A stretch of DNA of 15,443 nt from Gallionellaceae bacterium. Its GTDB lineage: Bacteria > Pseudomonadota > Gammaproteobacteria > Burkholderiales > Gallionellaceae. Made by a program: the position numbers and the translations under genes. The DNA is taken from contig DMCN01000054.1 of NCBI GenBank assembly GCA_003445795.1, positions 17,724 to 33,166 on the forward strand, in the 5' to 3' direction. The notes below the pieces were generated by a model. The model had not been told where the DNA came from and ran no database searches. It saw only the letters and a list, made by a program, of their open reading frames with translations. Shown here piece by piece: positions 5,029 to 13,281 of this stretch (positions are counted from its first letter, which is position 1; every line of letters begins with the position of its first letter).

Positions 5029-6993
5029 ATGACTCATTACAAAAACGAATTAACGGACTTAGAAGGAACATACAAACAGGCTGTCGAAGCTGACGTAGGG
5101 GCGTTGAAGAACGCAATAAAAGGAGCAAGTGACTCGAGCGTAATCGGAATTGGATCGGGTGGGTCCTTTACCGTGGCTTCGCTATTGTGCAACCTTCATG
5201 AAGCATATACAGGACGTGTTTCTCGCCCTTCGACACCGCTCGAAATTATCTGCAATCCAAATCTGGCTTCATCGAGCCCCGTCTTTCTAATATCAGCTGA
5301 AGGAAAAAATCCTGACATCATTGAGGCTCTCCGGCGAGCACGCCTCCATAGTGCCCGCGCAATTCACCTCCTCACCAATCGCGCGAATAGCCCGTTAATC
5401 AATACCGCTGAAAAGATAAACGATATCGATATAAATATATTTCAGCTAGAAAAGAAAGACGGGTATCTCGCGACAAATAGCTTGCTAATGGACTCAGTGC
5501 TTGTAGCCAGAGCATATGCCGAACTTGATCGAACGACAAAAGACTTGCCGAATAGTTTTGATCAACTTCATCTCAAGGATGAATCCATATCTTCCTGGCT
5601 TGAAAGAAATGATTCATTCGCGAAACAGGTAGTTCAACGACGCGGCCTGATAATCACATATTCGCCATGGCTGCGCCCAATTGCAGCAGACTTGGAATCC
5701 AAGCTTTCTGAGGCTGCGCTTCTCTACTGCCAGCTTGCGGATATTCGATCCTTTGCTCATGGGCGCCATCTGTGGCTTGCTGATAGGCCTGAAGATTGTG
5801 CCATCTTGGCGCTTACCGAACCTTCACTAGAAGGTTTGTGGGCGAAAATGCAAGGGCTAATACCTGCAGACATACCTTCTGCGACTATGTGTCTTGCAGG
5901 CGCAACCCCTTCTGACCTCATTGCGGGTTTAGTGGCGGAAATGGGGTTGGTTGCAAATATTGCACGGCACTCAAATAAAGATCCTGGTCGCCCTCAAGTT
6001 CCACAGTTCGGTCGCGACCTCTATTACATAGATATCCCTGAGCATGTCGCACCACCTGAAGACATTGCAGATCATGCAGAGCGCGCTAAGTATGAAGTTC
6101 TTGGGGCTCGATGGCCATCAATGAGCAACCCTGGCCCAATGACGAGGGCTTTGGGGGCATTTCGCGCCTCTGTAGAAGGAAGGATATTTCGCGCCATCGT
6201 GTTCGACTATGACGGCACACTATGCCCTTCGCAGTTAAAAGATTCCATCCCTCCCCGAGAGATTCTAGATCAGATGATCCGCTTATCAAATGCAGGGGTA
6301 GTGATCGCAATCGCGTCCGGGCGTGGTGGATCAATGCGGGACAGACTACGAGATGGTCTGCCGGAAGAGGTCTGGCAAAAGATACAACTCGGTCTATATA
6401 ACGGTGGTTGGATTACAAACTGTGCGGAAACGTCAGAATCAGAGGCTGCCACTAGCGAATTCTTGTTTCACGTTTTGCGAATCGTGAATCAATTGAAATC
6501 TATTGGTGTGCCGATTGCCAATGTGAAGTGCAATCCACCATACCAGATAAGCGTACGTTTCCCAGACGGAACAGATACTGAGCGAATGTGGTTTGTTATT
6601 GCAGATGCGTTATTGCAAGCAGGGTTGGATGTGGCGCATATGGTTAGAAGCAAACATTCAATTGATATTCTGGCGGACGGAATTAGTAAGTCTAAGTTGG
6701 TAGTACATCTAATCCAAAAATTCGGTCTTCTTCCAGATGAGGTACTTACTTTGGGGGATCAGGGGGCATGGCCAGGTAATGATGCGGCCTTGCTAGATCA
6801 CCGTTATTCATTGAGTGTAGATTCACCATCTCGCCGCCTCGATCGGGGCTGGAAATTGGCACCATTTCACAAAAGGGATGTTGATGCAACACTGTGGTAT
6901 CTTGAACGTATTCACATACTCGATGGGGGCCGGTTCCATATCCGGTTTGATGCCAATGCTCAACCGTCAGCTGCAAACACTGGAATGAAATGA
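5029..6993 (+). CDS. Double SIS domain (GlmS-like) fused to HAD phosphatase
   Basis: 654-residue cytoplasmic protein. The first SIS half covers about residues 20-180, with the sugar-phosphate loop GIGSGGS at 40-46 and ISAEGKNPD at 88-96 (the usual ISxSGxTxD). The second half covers about 185-350. E228 (KLSEAALL) and H244 (FAHGR) are 16 residues apart, the same spacing as the isomerase pair Glu488/His504 of E. coli GlmS. The glutaminase domain of GlmS is absent. From about 385 a Cof-like HAD hydrolase follows: motif I D393-Y-D395-GT, motif II S430 in IASGR, lysine K554/K556, and motif IV GDQGAWPGND with D577 and D585. The two halves suggest binding or isomerising a sugar phosphate and removing a phosphate. 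The start at 5029 lacks a clear Shine-Dalgarno sequence; expression may depend on the NADAR gene 23 nt upstream. Its stop overlaps the next start (ATGA). Confidence 0.85.
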   Translation: MTHYKNELTDLEGTYKQAVEADVGALKNAIKGASDSSVIGIGSGGSFTVASLLCNLHEAYTGRVSRPSTPLEIICNPNLASSSPVFLISAEGKNPDIIEALRRARLHSARAIHLLTNRANSPLINTAEKINDIDINIFQLEKKDGYLATNSLLMDSVLVARAYAELDRTTKDLPNSFDQLHLKDESISSWLERNDSFAKQVVQRRGLIITYSPWLRPIAADLESKLSEAALLYCQLADIRSFAHGRHLWLADRPEDCAILALTEPSLEGLWAKMQGLIPADIPSATMCLAGATPSDLIAGLVAEMGLVANIARHSNKDPGRPQVPQFGRDLYYIDIPEHVAPPEDIADHAERAKYEVLGARWPSMSNPGPMTRALGAFRASVEGRIFRAIVFDYDGTLCPSQLKDSIPPREILDQMIRLSNAGVVIAIASGRGGSMRDRLRDGLPEEVWQKIQLGLYNGGWITNCAETSESEAATSEFLFHVLRIVNQLKSIGVPIANVKCNPPYQISVRFPDGTDTERMWFVIADALLQAGLDVAHMVRSKHSIDILADGISKSKLVVHLIQKFGLLPDEVLTLGDQGAWPGNDAALLDHRYSLSVDSPSRRLDRGWKLAPFHKRDVDATLWYLERIHILDGGRFHIRFDANAQPSAANTGMK

Positions 6994-8093
6994 AAGGTCA
7001 TAACGCCGCACAGCTCTTGGCCAGAGTCATGAAATGGCAAGACGAAGAGGTTCAATCCTATGTTCCTGCTTTGCAGCTGCTGGCCGAGCATAAGTACGAT
7101 TACTATCAACGATTCGGCCCTGGGCGACGATTCATTGAAAGTCTTGCTCTTTGGTTAGATCGGTTTGACGAGCAAGATCGTGCCGAGGCCCTTCAGTTTA
7201 TCTTTAGCAAGCTGATTTTTATTTCGGATGCTGAGTTTTCTCACTTGGTGCAATCGGCATACCCTGACTTAATTGTTCGGGAGAGGATGCGCATAGTTGC
7301 AGAAGAGAATGACATTCAGCCGCATAAAGTAACGAAGATTGCCAAGCATTCTCGCTTCACTGAACTAAAGATCAAATCTCTATATTTAGGATTAAGTGAT
7401 GGAGCGCGCACCAATGAACTCAGGCGTGCCGCACGTGGCGAAATCGGGAACGAACAAATCTGGCAAGCCTACGAGCTCGGGGAAACAAAAGCTGCCGATA
7501 TGATTAAGGGGCTTGAAAAGACGTTGAAGGAAGGTAAGCATCCGCATGAGCGGCAACGGTTTAATCTTATATGGCTGTTGGATGATTTTTCCGGAAGTGG
7601 AAATACATACATACGGTTTGATGATGAAGAGAAGTGCTTCAAAGGGAAAATTCCAAAGATCTATGCCAGATTGGCTTTGGGGGACTTGGTTGATCCTTCG
7701 CATTACGAAGTATTCCTAGTGCTATACACTGCAACACGTCAATCAATTAATCATATCGAATATTGGGCTGAGCGGTTCACAGCAGAAGAGGGATATAAAC
7801 CGCTTCAAGTTAGAGTAATAAATATTCTCGAGCCGGAAACAGCAATTTCTCTTACACCTAATCCCAGCCTAGATGCTTTGATCGATAATCCAAAGTATTA
7901 CGATGCCCGAGCAAATGATAAGCATACAAAGGTTGGAGGAACAACTGACGTCAAACGTGGGTTCGCAGCATGTGCTTTGCCACTAGTGCTCTCGCATAAC
8001 ACGCCAAATAATTCCATTTACTTATTATGGGGCCCCGAGGGTTACGAATTTGAAGGACTGTTTCCGCGAGTTAGCCGTCATTTGGAAACATGA
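6990..8093 (+). CDS. Phosphoribosyltransferase-like protein (PRTase-CE type)
   Basis: 367 residues, starting in an ATGA overlap with the SIS-HAD gene. The key motif is IWLLDDFSGSGNTYIR with D198-D199 and G202-S203-G204-N205-T206, a variant of the PRPP-binding loop of type I phosphoribosyltransferases (hydrophobic strand, two acidic residues, then a Gly/Ser/Thr loop). The C-terminal LSHNTPNNSIYLLWG and GLFPRVSRH are also what I associate with the PRTase-CE family of bacterial conflict systems. The N-terminal ~110 residues are helical (FIESLALWLDRFDEQDRAEAL). Type I PRTases attach or release ribose-5-phosphate using PRPP. The substrate here is unknown, and a regulatory rather than catalytic role is possible. 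ATGA overlaps on both sides tie it tightly to the SIS-HAD protein and the ATPase. The family name is from memory of motifs, not from a search. Confidence 0.82.
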   Translation: MKGHNAAQLLARVMKWQDEEVQSYVPALQLLAEHKYDYYQRFGPGRRFIESLALWLDRFDEQDRAEALQFIFSKLIFISDAEFSHLVQSAYPDLIVRERMRIVAEENDIQPHKVTKIAKHSRFTELKIKSLYLGLSDGARTNELRRAARGEIGNEQIWQAYELGETKAADMIKGLEKTLKEGKHPHERQRFNLIWLLDDFSGSGNTYIRFDDEEKCFKGKIPKIYARLALGDLVDPSHYEVFLVLYTATRQSINHIEYWAERFTAEEGYKPLQVRVINILEPETAISLTPNPSLDALIDNPKYYDARANDKHTKVGGTTDVKRGFAACALPLVLSHNTPNNSIYLLWGPEGYEFEGLFPRVSRHLET

Positions 8094-10015
8094 TGGCATA
8101 TAACTCAAATCCATTTCTCGAACGCATGTCGGAGCGAACCACGTCGGATAACGAGTTTGTTCGCTTGTTTTCGCCAAAAATTCTGGAGCGTCTTCCAGAC
8201 GACGTATTTAATTCGGGCCTTCATGTATTTCGAAGTCCTCCAGGCGGTGGCAAAACTACTTTACTTAGGGTCTTTACTCCCGCTGCGCTTCGAAGTTTTT
8301 GGCATGCCAAGAAATCAGATGCGATGGAGGACGCTTATCATCGTCTGGTTGAACTGGGGATCATTGATGAAACAGAAGGTCCTAAGACGCTGGGGGTGTT
8401 GCTTTCTTGTGCATCAGGCTATGCCGATTTGCCATCGGGTGCGAACTTTGCAGATCAAGGGCTCTTTCGGGCGCTATTGAATTGCAGGATAGTGCTGCGG
8501 GCCTTGCGAAATCTCGCGACTTTATATGGCATAACTCCTCAGGATTCACTCGCGGGAATATCACTCGACTACGACGAGACCTGCCGAGATTTGAAGATGA
8601 TTCCGCTACTGAAAAATGCGGCTGAGTTGACGGTATGGGCAGAACAAGCGGAGAGAAGTGTCTACGCACATCTTGATGCGATTGTCGCGCCCAAAGATGG
8701 TGTGTTGCCATCTCATGTCAGGTTCGAAGGTGTGCTCTGGCTACAGGGGGTCCGCTTTTTAAAAGATGGCAAACCTATTGCGGAACGACGGATGCTGATG
8801 ATTGACGACTTGCACAAATTGCGTCGTCCGCAACGTCAGCTCCTTGCAGTTGAGATCACGGAACTTCGCCCTTCAATGCCTGTTTGGTTGGCAGAAAGAA
8901 GCATTGCGCTTGGCGAGCAGCTCTTGTCTCAGGGGGCTCGATCAGGTCGCGACTTGCATGCAGTGGATTTAATAAATGAGATATGGGGCAGCGGAAAGGG
9001 GTCTCAGCAGTTTCTGGCATACGCTCAAAATATACTTGATCGCAGGATGGATAGGCAGTCAGCGATACCAAGTGGTACCTTTGCGCAACACCTTCGATCA
9101 GACATTCTGCCAAACGAAGTTTCCGAGCAGGTTCAGCGAGGTATTGCAAGGTTTAACGACCAATCTGATAGATTCCGAAGTAATCCGCAATATGCAGAAT
9201 GGTTTGGGCGAGCAGAACAAATATCTGCCAAGCCGAGCCTAAATGCGTTGCGAGAGCTATATAAAATTCAGATTCAAATTGCGAGACAGGAACGTAAACG
9301 CCAGATGACGTTTGAACTCGCACCTCTGCCAACTGCTGAGTTGGACGAGCGCGGTAGCAGCAAGGAAGATAATGCCGCTGACATCTTCATGCATGAAGAC
9401 TTAAAGATCCCCTATTACTTTGGCATTGAACGTTTGTGTACTCTTGCCACCAATAACGTAGAAGAATTACTAGGTCTGGCAGCGGCACTATACGAAGGAC
9501 TGAAGGCAAAGCAGGTATTAAGGCGTGAGGCGGTATTGTCGCCAATTGAGCAAGAAAAATATTTGGTAGAGGCCGCCAAGCATAAACGTAGTTTTATACC
9601 AAAATCTCATACAGAGGGCACGCGAGCGCAGCAGCTGATTGACGGGATCGCCAGTTATTGCCGTGAAAGGACCTTTTTGCCAAACGCACCGTATGCCCCT
9701 GGCGTAACTGGCGTTCGGCTAACAAAGGGCGTTATTGACGCGCTTGAGGACGGTCGCTCATATGGCGATTCTGGACGAATACTCCATCGTGTTCTTTGCG
9801 AATGCGTCGCTGAAAATTTATTCACGACGAAAGAAAGTGCTTCAAGTAACTCACGTGAATCAGGACTGGTATTTAACTTGAATCGAACTCTATGTGCTCT
9901 AAATGGATTGCCTCTGGGATATGGTGGATGGCAAGACGTAGATATTGAAGACATGATTGGATGGATGCAAAGAGGGCCATCATTTTCACGTAAGCGGCTT
10001 CTGGAAATCGACTAA
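8090..10015 (+). CDS. AAA/STAND-like ATPase (ORC-CDC6-like) of the island system
   Basis: 641 residues. Walker A is SPPGGGKTT at 49-57 (K55, T56) and Walker B is MLMIDDLHKL with D239-D240. The N-terminal NPFLERMSERTTSDNEFVRLFSP leads straight to the P-loop. A hydrophobic strand plus Asp-Asp, then a segment with R and LRPSMPVWLAERSIALGEQLL resembling sensor-1, fits an AAA+/ORC-CDC6-type NTPase. The ~350 C-terminal residues are mostly helical, without a motif I recognise, and may bind DNA or partners. Likely the nucleotide-dependent switch or sensor of the system; inference. ATGATG at 8090-8095 gives two possible starts, the first overlapping the PRTase stop by 4 nt. The next gene starts 2 nt after the stop. 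Subfamily assignment partly rests on the known company that PRTase-CE proteins keep with ORC-CDC6-like ATPases. Confidence 0.8.
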   Translation: MMAYNSNPFLERMSERTTSDNEFVRLFSPKILERLPDDVFNSGLHVFRSPPGGGKTTLLRVFTPAALRSFWHAKKSDAMEDAYHRLVELGIIDETEGPKTLGVLLSCASGYADLPSGANFADQGLFRALLNCRIVLRALRNLATLYGITPQDSLAGISLDYDETCRDLKMIPLLKNAAELTVWAEQAERSVYAHLDAIVAPKDGVLPSHVRFEGVLWLQGVRFLKDGKPIAERRMLMIDDLHKLRRPQRQLLAVEITELRPSMPVWLAERSIALGEQLLSQGARSGRDLHAVDLINEIWGSGKGSQQFLAYAQNILDRRMDRQSAIPSGTFAQHLRSDILPNEVSEQVQRGIARFNDQSDRFRSNPQYAEWFGRAEQISAKPSLNALRELYKIQIQIARQERKRQMTFELAPLPTAELDERGSSKEDNAADIFMHEDLKIPYYFGIERLCTLATNNVEELLGLAAALYEGLKAKQVLRREAVLSPIEQEKYLVEAAKHKRSFIPKSHTEGTRAQQLIDGIASYCRERTFLPNAPYAPGVTGVRLTKGVIDALEDGRSYGDSGRILHRVLCECVAENLFTTKESASSNSRESGLVFNLNRTLCALNGLPLGYGGWQDVDIEDMIGWMQRGPSFSRKRLLEID

Positions 10016-10017
10016 CT

Positions 10018-11175
10018 ATGCTCTGGGATCATTACGTATATAGGCGTAAAAACGAAGTATTTGATCTTTGGGATTCCCTATTTGTTGGGCGCCGATCCAA
10101 AGTCTTGTATATCGCCGGGCGTGGTTTTGATGTGCGCGTGCGTTCTGTGCTAGAGCAATTCAGGAATGCAGTCGAAAAAGGTGGGTATGAGATTGAGCAG
10201 GCGACCTTGCTCCTTGTGGGCTTTCAAGGATATGAGCTGAGTGAAGAGCTCCAATCGTTAACGACCGAAAATACCCAAGCACTTCATGACATATTCAAAA
10301 GTATTGGTGAAGTGAAGGAAATAGTGCTCGGTGGACGGAGTGAAGGTGGTGAGGAGATACGCGCTACTAGTGCATTGCTTACCGGTACAAAGCAGGTATT
10401 GGAATGTATTCCAAACTACACAGACATCATTCTAGATGTTAGCTCCCTGCCCAGAATAGTTTACCTATCACTGATGACCGGGATTCTTTCGAGCTTGGTA
10501 ACTGATAAGTCTAATCAAGCATCGCTTGCTGCGGGTGGCGTAAATTTCCAGATACTCGTTGCTGAGGATGCCGCACTAGACAGCCAAATCAAATCTGAGG
10601 ACCCTAGTGAGGAATTAGTATTGATTCCAGGATTTGGGGGAGCATTAAATGCAGAGAGTGTTCAGGACTGGCCGTTGGTGTGGTTCCCGATGCTGGGTGA
10701 AAATCGAACTGGGCAATTCGAAAAAATAGCCGTGCTTGCGAATATTATGGAAGATGCCGAAATATGTCCGATATTGCCACATCCATCACGAAATCCACGT
10801 CGGGCCGATGATCTATTAGTGCAATTCAGAAAGCAATTATTCCGTACTCCCCCTTCCAATATTCTTCTTGCACATGAGTCGAATCCATTTGAAGCGTATC
10901 GTCAGTTGCTAGGTGCGATGCAGCGTTATCAACAAAGTCTTTCTATACTCGGTGGCTGTCGATTGTGGGTCACGCCCCTATCTAGCAAACTTATGACACT
11001 GGCAGCAGGTTTGGCTTGCTTTGAGATGCGCCCAGAGAAGTTGGATACCTCTGCCTATGGCGTGGCAATCCCCTATGCCGAGCCAAGACGATACGTTGCA
11101 GAAGTTAGTGCTGTTAGGTCGTCAATTCCGGAACTTTCGACCTTGTTACTTACGGGCACAGCATATGAAGATTGA
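10018..11175 (+). CDS. Unrecognised protein with Rossmann-like N terminus, ATPase partner
   Basis: 385 residues, beginning 2 nt after the ATPase stop. I do not recognise the family. The N-terminal half alternates strands and helices: KVLYIAGRGFDVR (28-40, Gly-Arg-Gly-Phe-Asp loop), TLLLVGFQGYE (about 59-69), EIVLGGRSEGGEE (about 102-114) and DIILDVSSLPRIVYL (D140 to R146 in the loop), consistent with a Rossmann or flavodoxin-like fold binding a nucleotide. The C-terminal half has ELVLIPGFGG, WFPMLGENR and a helical end. The strand-plus-loop pattern (hydrophobic, then D-SS-PR) loosely recalls CARF/SAVED-like sensor folds, but this is weak. There is no signal peptide and no long membrane segment. 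Being locked to the ATPase gene it is probably a dedicated partner: sensor, effector or structural subunit. Confidence 0.72.
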   Translation: MLWDHYVYRRKNEVFDLWDSLFVGRRSKVLYIAGRGFDVRVRSVLEQFRNAVEKGGYEIEQATLLLVGFQGYELSEELQSLTTENTQALHDIFKSIGEVKEIVLGGRSEGGEEIRATSALLTGTKQVLECIPNYTDIILDVSSLPRIVYLSLMTGILSSLVTDKSNQASLAAGGVNFQILVAEDAALDSQIKSEDPSEELVLIPGFGGALNAESVQDWPLVWFPMLGENRTGQFEKIAVLANIMEDAEICPILPHPSRNPRRADDLLVQFRKQLFRTPPSNILLAHESNPFEAYRQLLGAMQRYQQSLSILGGCRLWVTPLSSKLMTLAAGLACFEMRPEKLDTSAYGVAIPYAEPRRYVAEVSAVRSSIPELSTLLLTGTAYED

Positions 11176-11217
11176 TTTGGTACAGTCTGCCGATGATAAG
11201 TGGTGAAGCCTAAAATC

Positions 11218-11865
11218 ATGCCGATCTTTGAGATATTTTCAGCCCCAAGCGGTACGTATGGAAATGCGCTCATAAATTGGAAAACTCAATCTGCAAATGA
11301 GATCGTTGATTTTGCTGCAAGCTATAGGTATGCGGCAATGAACCTGGTTTCATTCCGAGAGCAAAGAGGAGCGGGAACGATAGATCATGGCGCGCTCCCT
11401 ATCTTGTTTCTCTACCGCCATTCGTTTGAACTATATCTAAAGGCCATGGTGTATCGTGCGGCCGTGCTATCCATTAACGATGATGAACTAGTTCGTGCAC
11501 TGCCTCGCTTGTGGCGAGAACACTCTCTCATGCGTCTTCTTCAAATGAGTGCGCCAGTACTGCAAGCTTCAAGTTCCCGCCCTCTGGTTCAATCTGGTGA
11601 TCTGCAACGACAGATCACTACACTCGCGAGCAAGATTGATGACATAGATCCAGGCTCGTATTCCTTTCGGTATCCAGTAAATTCCAAGGGCGATTCAGCG
11701 CTTCCAAAGTACTTTCTGACAAACATCTTCGTGTTCGCTGACGAAATGGAAGGCGTTCTCGATGAATTGTCACAGTTCTGCCGTGAATTGGAAGCTGAGA
11801 GACTTCAAACGTCGCCTCAAATGAAACTCGCTCTGCACTTGATTAGTGATGGGGCAGCCGAATAG
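11218..11865 (+). CDS. HEPN-like domain protein
   Basis: About 215 residues from the ATG at 11218. This start is chosen because GGTGA lies 9 nt before it; GTG codons at 11200 and 11203 would add five or six residues but lack a ribosome site. The pattern ALPILFLYRHSFELYLKAMVYRA (R67-H68 then E-L-LK) followed later by FRYPVNSKG is typical of helical HEPN-fold proteins found in conflict and toxin-antitoxin loci. An R-x4-H string, RLWREH (R97 to H102), could be the HEPN RNase motif. It sits just C-terminal to the RH-FEL helix and lacks the usual polar residue after Arg, so catalysis is uncertain. The 42-nt gap before it is the longest in the operon, and its stop overlaps the DUF3800 start by one base. 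Either an RNase effector or a regulatory partner of the DUF3800 protein. Confidence 0.68.
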   Translation: MPIFEIFSAPSGTYGNALINWKTQSANEIVDFAASYRYAAMNLVSFREQRGAGTIDHGALPILFLYRHSFELYLKAMVYRAAVLSINDDELVRALPRLWREHSLMRLLQMSAPVLQASSSRPLVQSGDLQRQITTLASKIDDIDPGSYSFRYPVNSKGDSALPKYFLTNIFVFADEMEGVLDELSQFCRELEAERLQTSPQMKLALHLISDGAAE

Positions 11866-12992
11866 TGAGGGCCGCACTTGATGTAAACAACCTGCGAGAA
11901 GGTCTGACGCAATTTGTGCACGGCGCAGACGATAGATTTGTCTTCTACTATGATGAAACCAACAATATTCGGAAGCTGTATTTGACTGAAACTGGCCTCA
12001 ATGTGTCCAAGCACGACAATTTCGTGATTGGCGGCATTGTCCTCAGGGAGGGGCATGAAATTGGTGATATCACGTCATTGCGCGACGAATTGCGAATACA
12101 AAAGTCAGCTACTGAAATCAAACTAAAACATGTCGCGGCCGGTAGCTTTGAGGAAATATTGGCATCTCCAAAGATGGGCATCGTTTTGACCTGGCTGCTC
12201 AATCAGGGTATTTACATCCACTACTCGAATATCAACATTCTCTATTGGTCCATCCTAGATATAGTCGAGTCCATCGTTGCCGACGATGCCTTTGAGGGTT
12301 ATCGCCCCTACCACCGAGAAATGAAGCATGAGCTCTACAGGATTGTGGTTTGTGACACTGCGCAATTTCTAAGCTTATTGAAAAGCTACAGGTACCCCGA
12401 TATCGATAGGACGCAGACCCGCGATTTCTTGGGTGAAGTCGAAGACTTTCTTGATCAGAACAGTCCAGAGGCAACGAATGTTCCCGCATTATTACTTAAG
12501 GACCTTATCCGTAAGGCTCAGAGCCTTACGGAACTCATGTTTTTGGTGGATGAAGAGGAAGGTGTGCTGATTGATAATTTCCATGCTTTTTTCCTCCATC
12601 CCATATATCTCTTCAAAAACTCTGTACATATCTTCGATAAGGAAACGATAGTGGAGAAGATATTGAGTAACACCCGCCTGGTGGATGGGGAAAGAGTGGT
12701 CAGTTACAGATTTTCTGACTCGAAGACAGAAGTTGGGATTCAACTGTCAGACGTAATTATCGGTTTTCTTGGAAAGTATTTTGTCTTTATCGAAGAAAAT
12801 TCGATGCCTGAGTTGCTAAAAGCGAAAGAAAATCTCAATGCGACGCAAATGAAGAATTTAGAACTCTTGCGGGTTTTGATTGATGAATCAGATGAAGTCA
12901 GCGATGCTTTTTTCCATAGTATCGTCCCTATGGATAGTGGTTGGAAAAGCAATACGTTTCTTCACGGTTTGCCGCCAGCAAATCACTGGTGA
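11865..12992 (+). CDS. DUF3800 (RNase H-fold) family protein
   Basis: 375 residues from a GTG whose first base is the last base of the preceding stop codon (TAGTG). DUF3800 features: VFYYDETNN (D30, E31) on the first strand, then HDNFVIGGIVL (50-60), an acidic FLVDEEEG around 227-233, and the C-terminal DSKTEVGIQLSDVIIGFLGKYF with D285, Q293 and D296. The scattered Asp/Glu set is that expected of an RNase H-like metal-dependent nuclease. DUF3800 proteins are frequent in phage-defence and mobile loci, but their substrates are mostly unknown. Last gene of the operon and a plausible nuclease effector or processing enzyme. An 11-bp perfect hairpin lies inside it (12508-12532). No good terminator follows the stop. 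Confidence 0.82.
   Translation: MRAALDVNNLREGLTQFVHGADDRFVFYYDETNNIRKLYLTETGLNVSKHDNFVIGGIVLREGHEIGDITSLRDELRIQKSATEIKLKHVAAGSFEEILASPKMGIVLTWLLNQGIYIHYSNINILYWSILDIVESIVADDAFEGYRPYHREMKHELYRIVVCDTAQFLSLLKSYRYPDIDRTQTRDFLGEVEDFLDQNSPEATNVPALLLKDLIRKAQSLTELMFLVDEEEGVLIDNFHAFFLHPIYLFKNSVHIFDKETIVEKILSNTRLVDGERVVSYRFSDSKTEVGIQLSDVIIGFLGKYFVFIEENSMPELLKAKENLNATQMKNLELLRVLIDESDEVSDAFFHSIVPMDSGWKSNTFLHGLPPANHW
12508..12532. repeat. Strong palindrome inside the DUF3800 gene
   Basis: TCCGTAAGGCT (12508-12518) and AGCCTTACGGA (12522-12532) are exact reverse complements around CAG; because C12519 also complements G12521, the whole 25 nt is an odd palindrome. It encodes ordinary residues (RKAQSLTE), so the symmetry is not forced by protein repeat. 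Role unknown: mRNA hairpin or protein-binding site. Confidence 0.6.
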
Positions 12993-13281
12993 ATTTCGGG
13001 CTGCGTATTCCAGTGAAAAAGAATACTAGTCCTGCGTAGTGCGCACCCAGTCCGATTTTAATGCGCGGGCCGCTTTTGAATGCACACCTTTTCCATGGCT
13101 CCGCTATGGCTCCCTTTTTATGTCCGTTTATGTCCTTTTTCCTTATTAATCAATAAATGGATTTTTTAAGCCAAGTTCCCACTAAAACCCAATAGGTACG
13201 GGCATTGCAGGCTTGTTTTAATTGAAATTTGTCCCGAAAAAATCGCTCAGATTTATGCATTTATCATATTTTACCGGCGGC
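12993..13281. other. Right end of island, non-coding, with arm-type repeats
   Basis: 289 bp without a gene I can support. Repeats in plus orientation: ATGGCTCCGCT at 13095, ATGGCTCCCTT at 13106, then ATGTCCGTTT at 13120 and ATGTCCTTTT at 13130. The first two are the same 11-bp unit as the left array, and CATGGCTCCGCTATG is identical between the ends (4022-4036 and 13094-13108). The remainder is AT-rich (13140-13275). The inverted repeat TCACTGG (12983-12989) / CCAGTGA (13010-13016) just past the operon is followed by A's rather than T's, so I do not call it a terminator. Confidence 0.65.

Noticed and set aside
12983..13016. Terminator after the DUF3800 gene
   Set aside because: The inverted repeat is short with a 20-nt loop and is followed by A's, not T's, in the direction of transcription.
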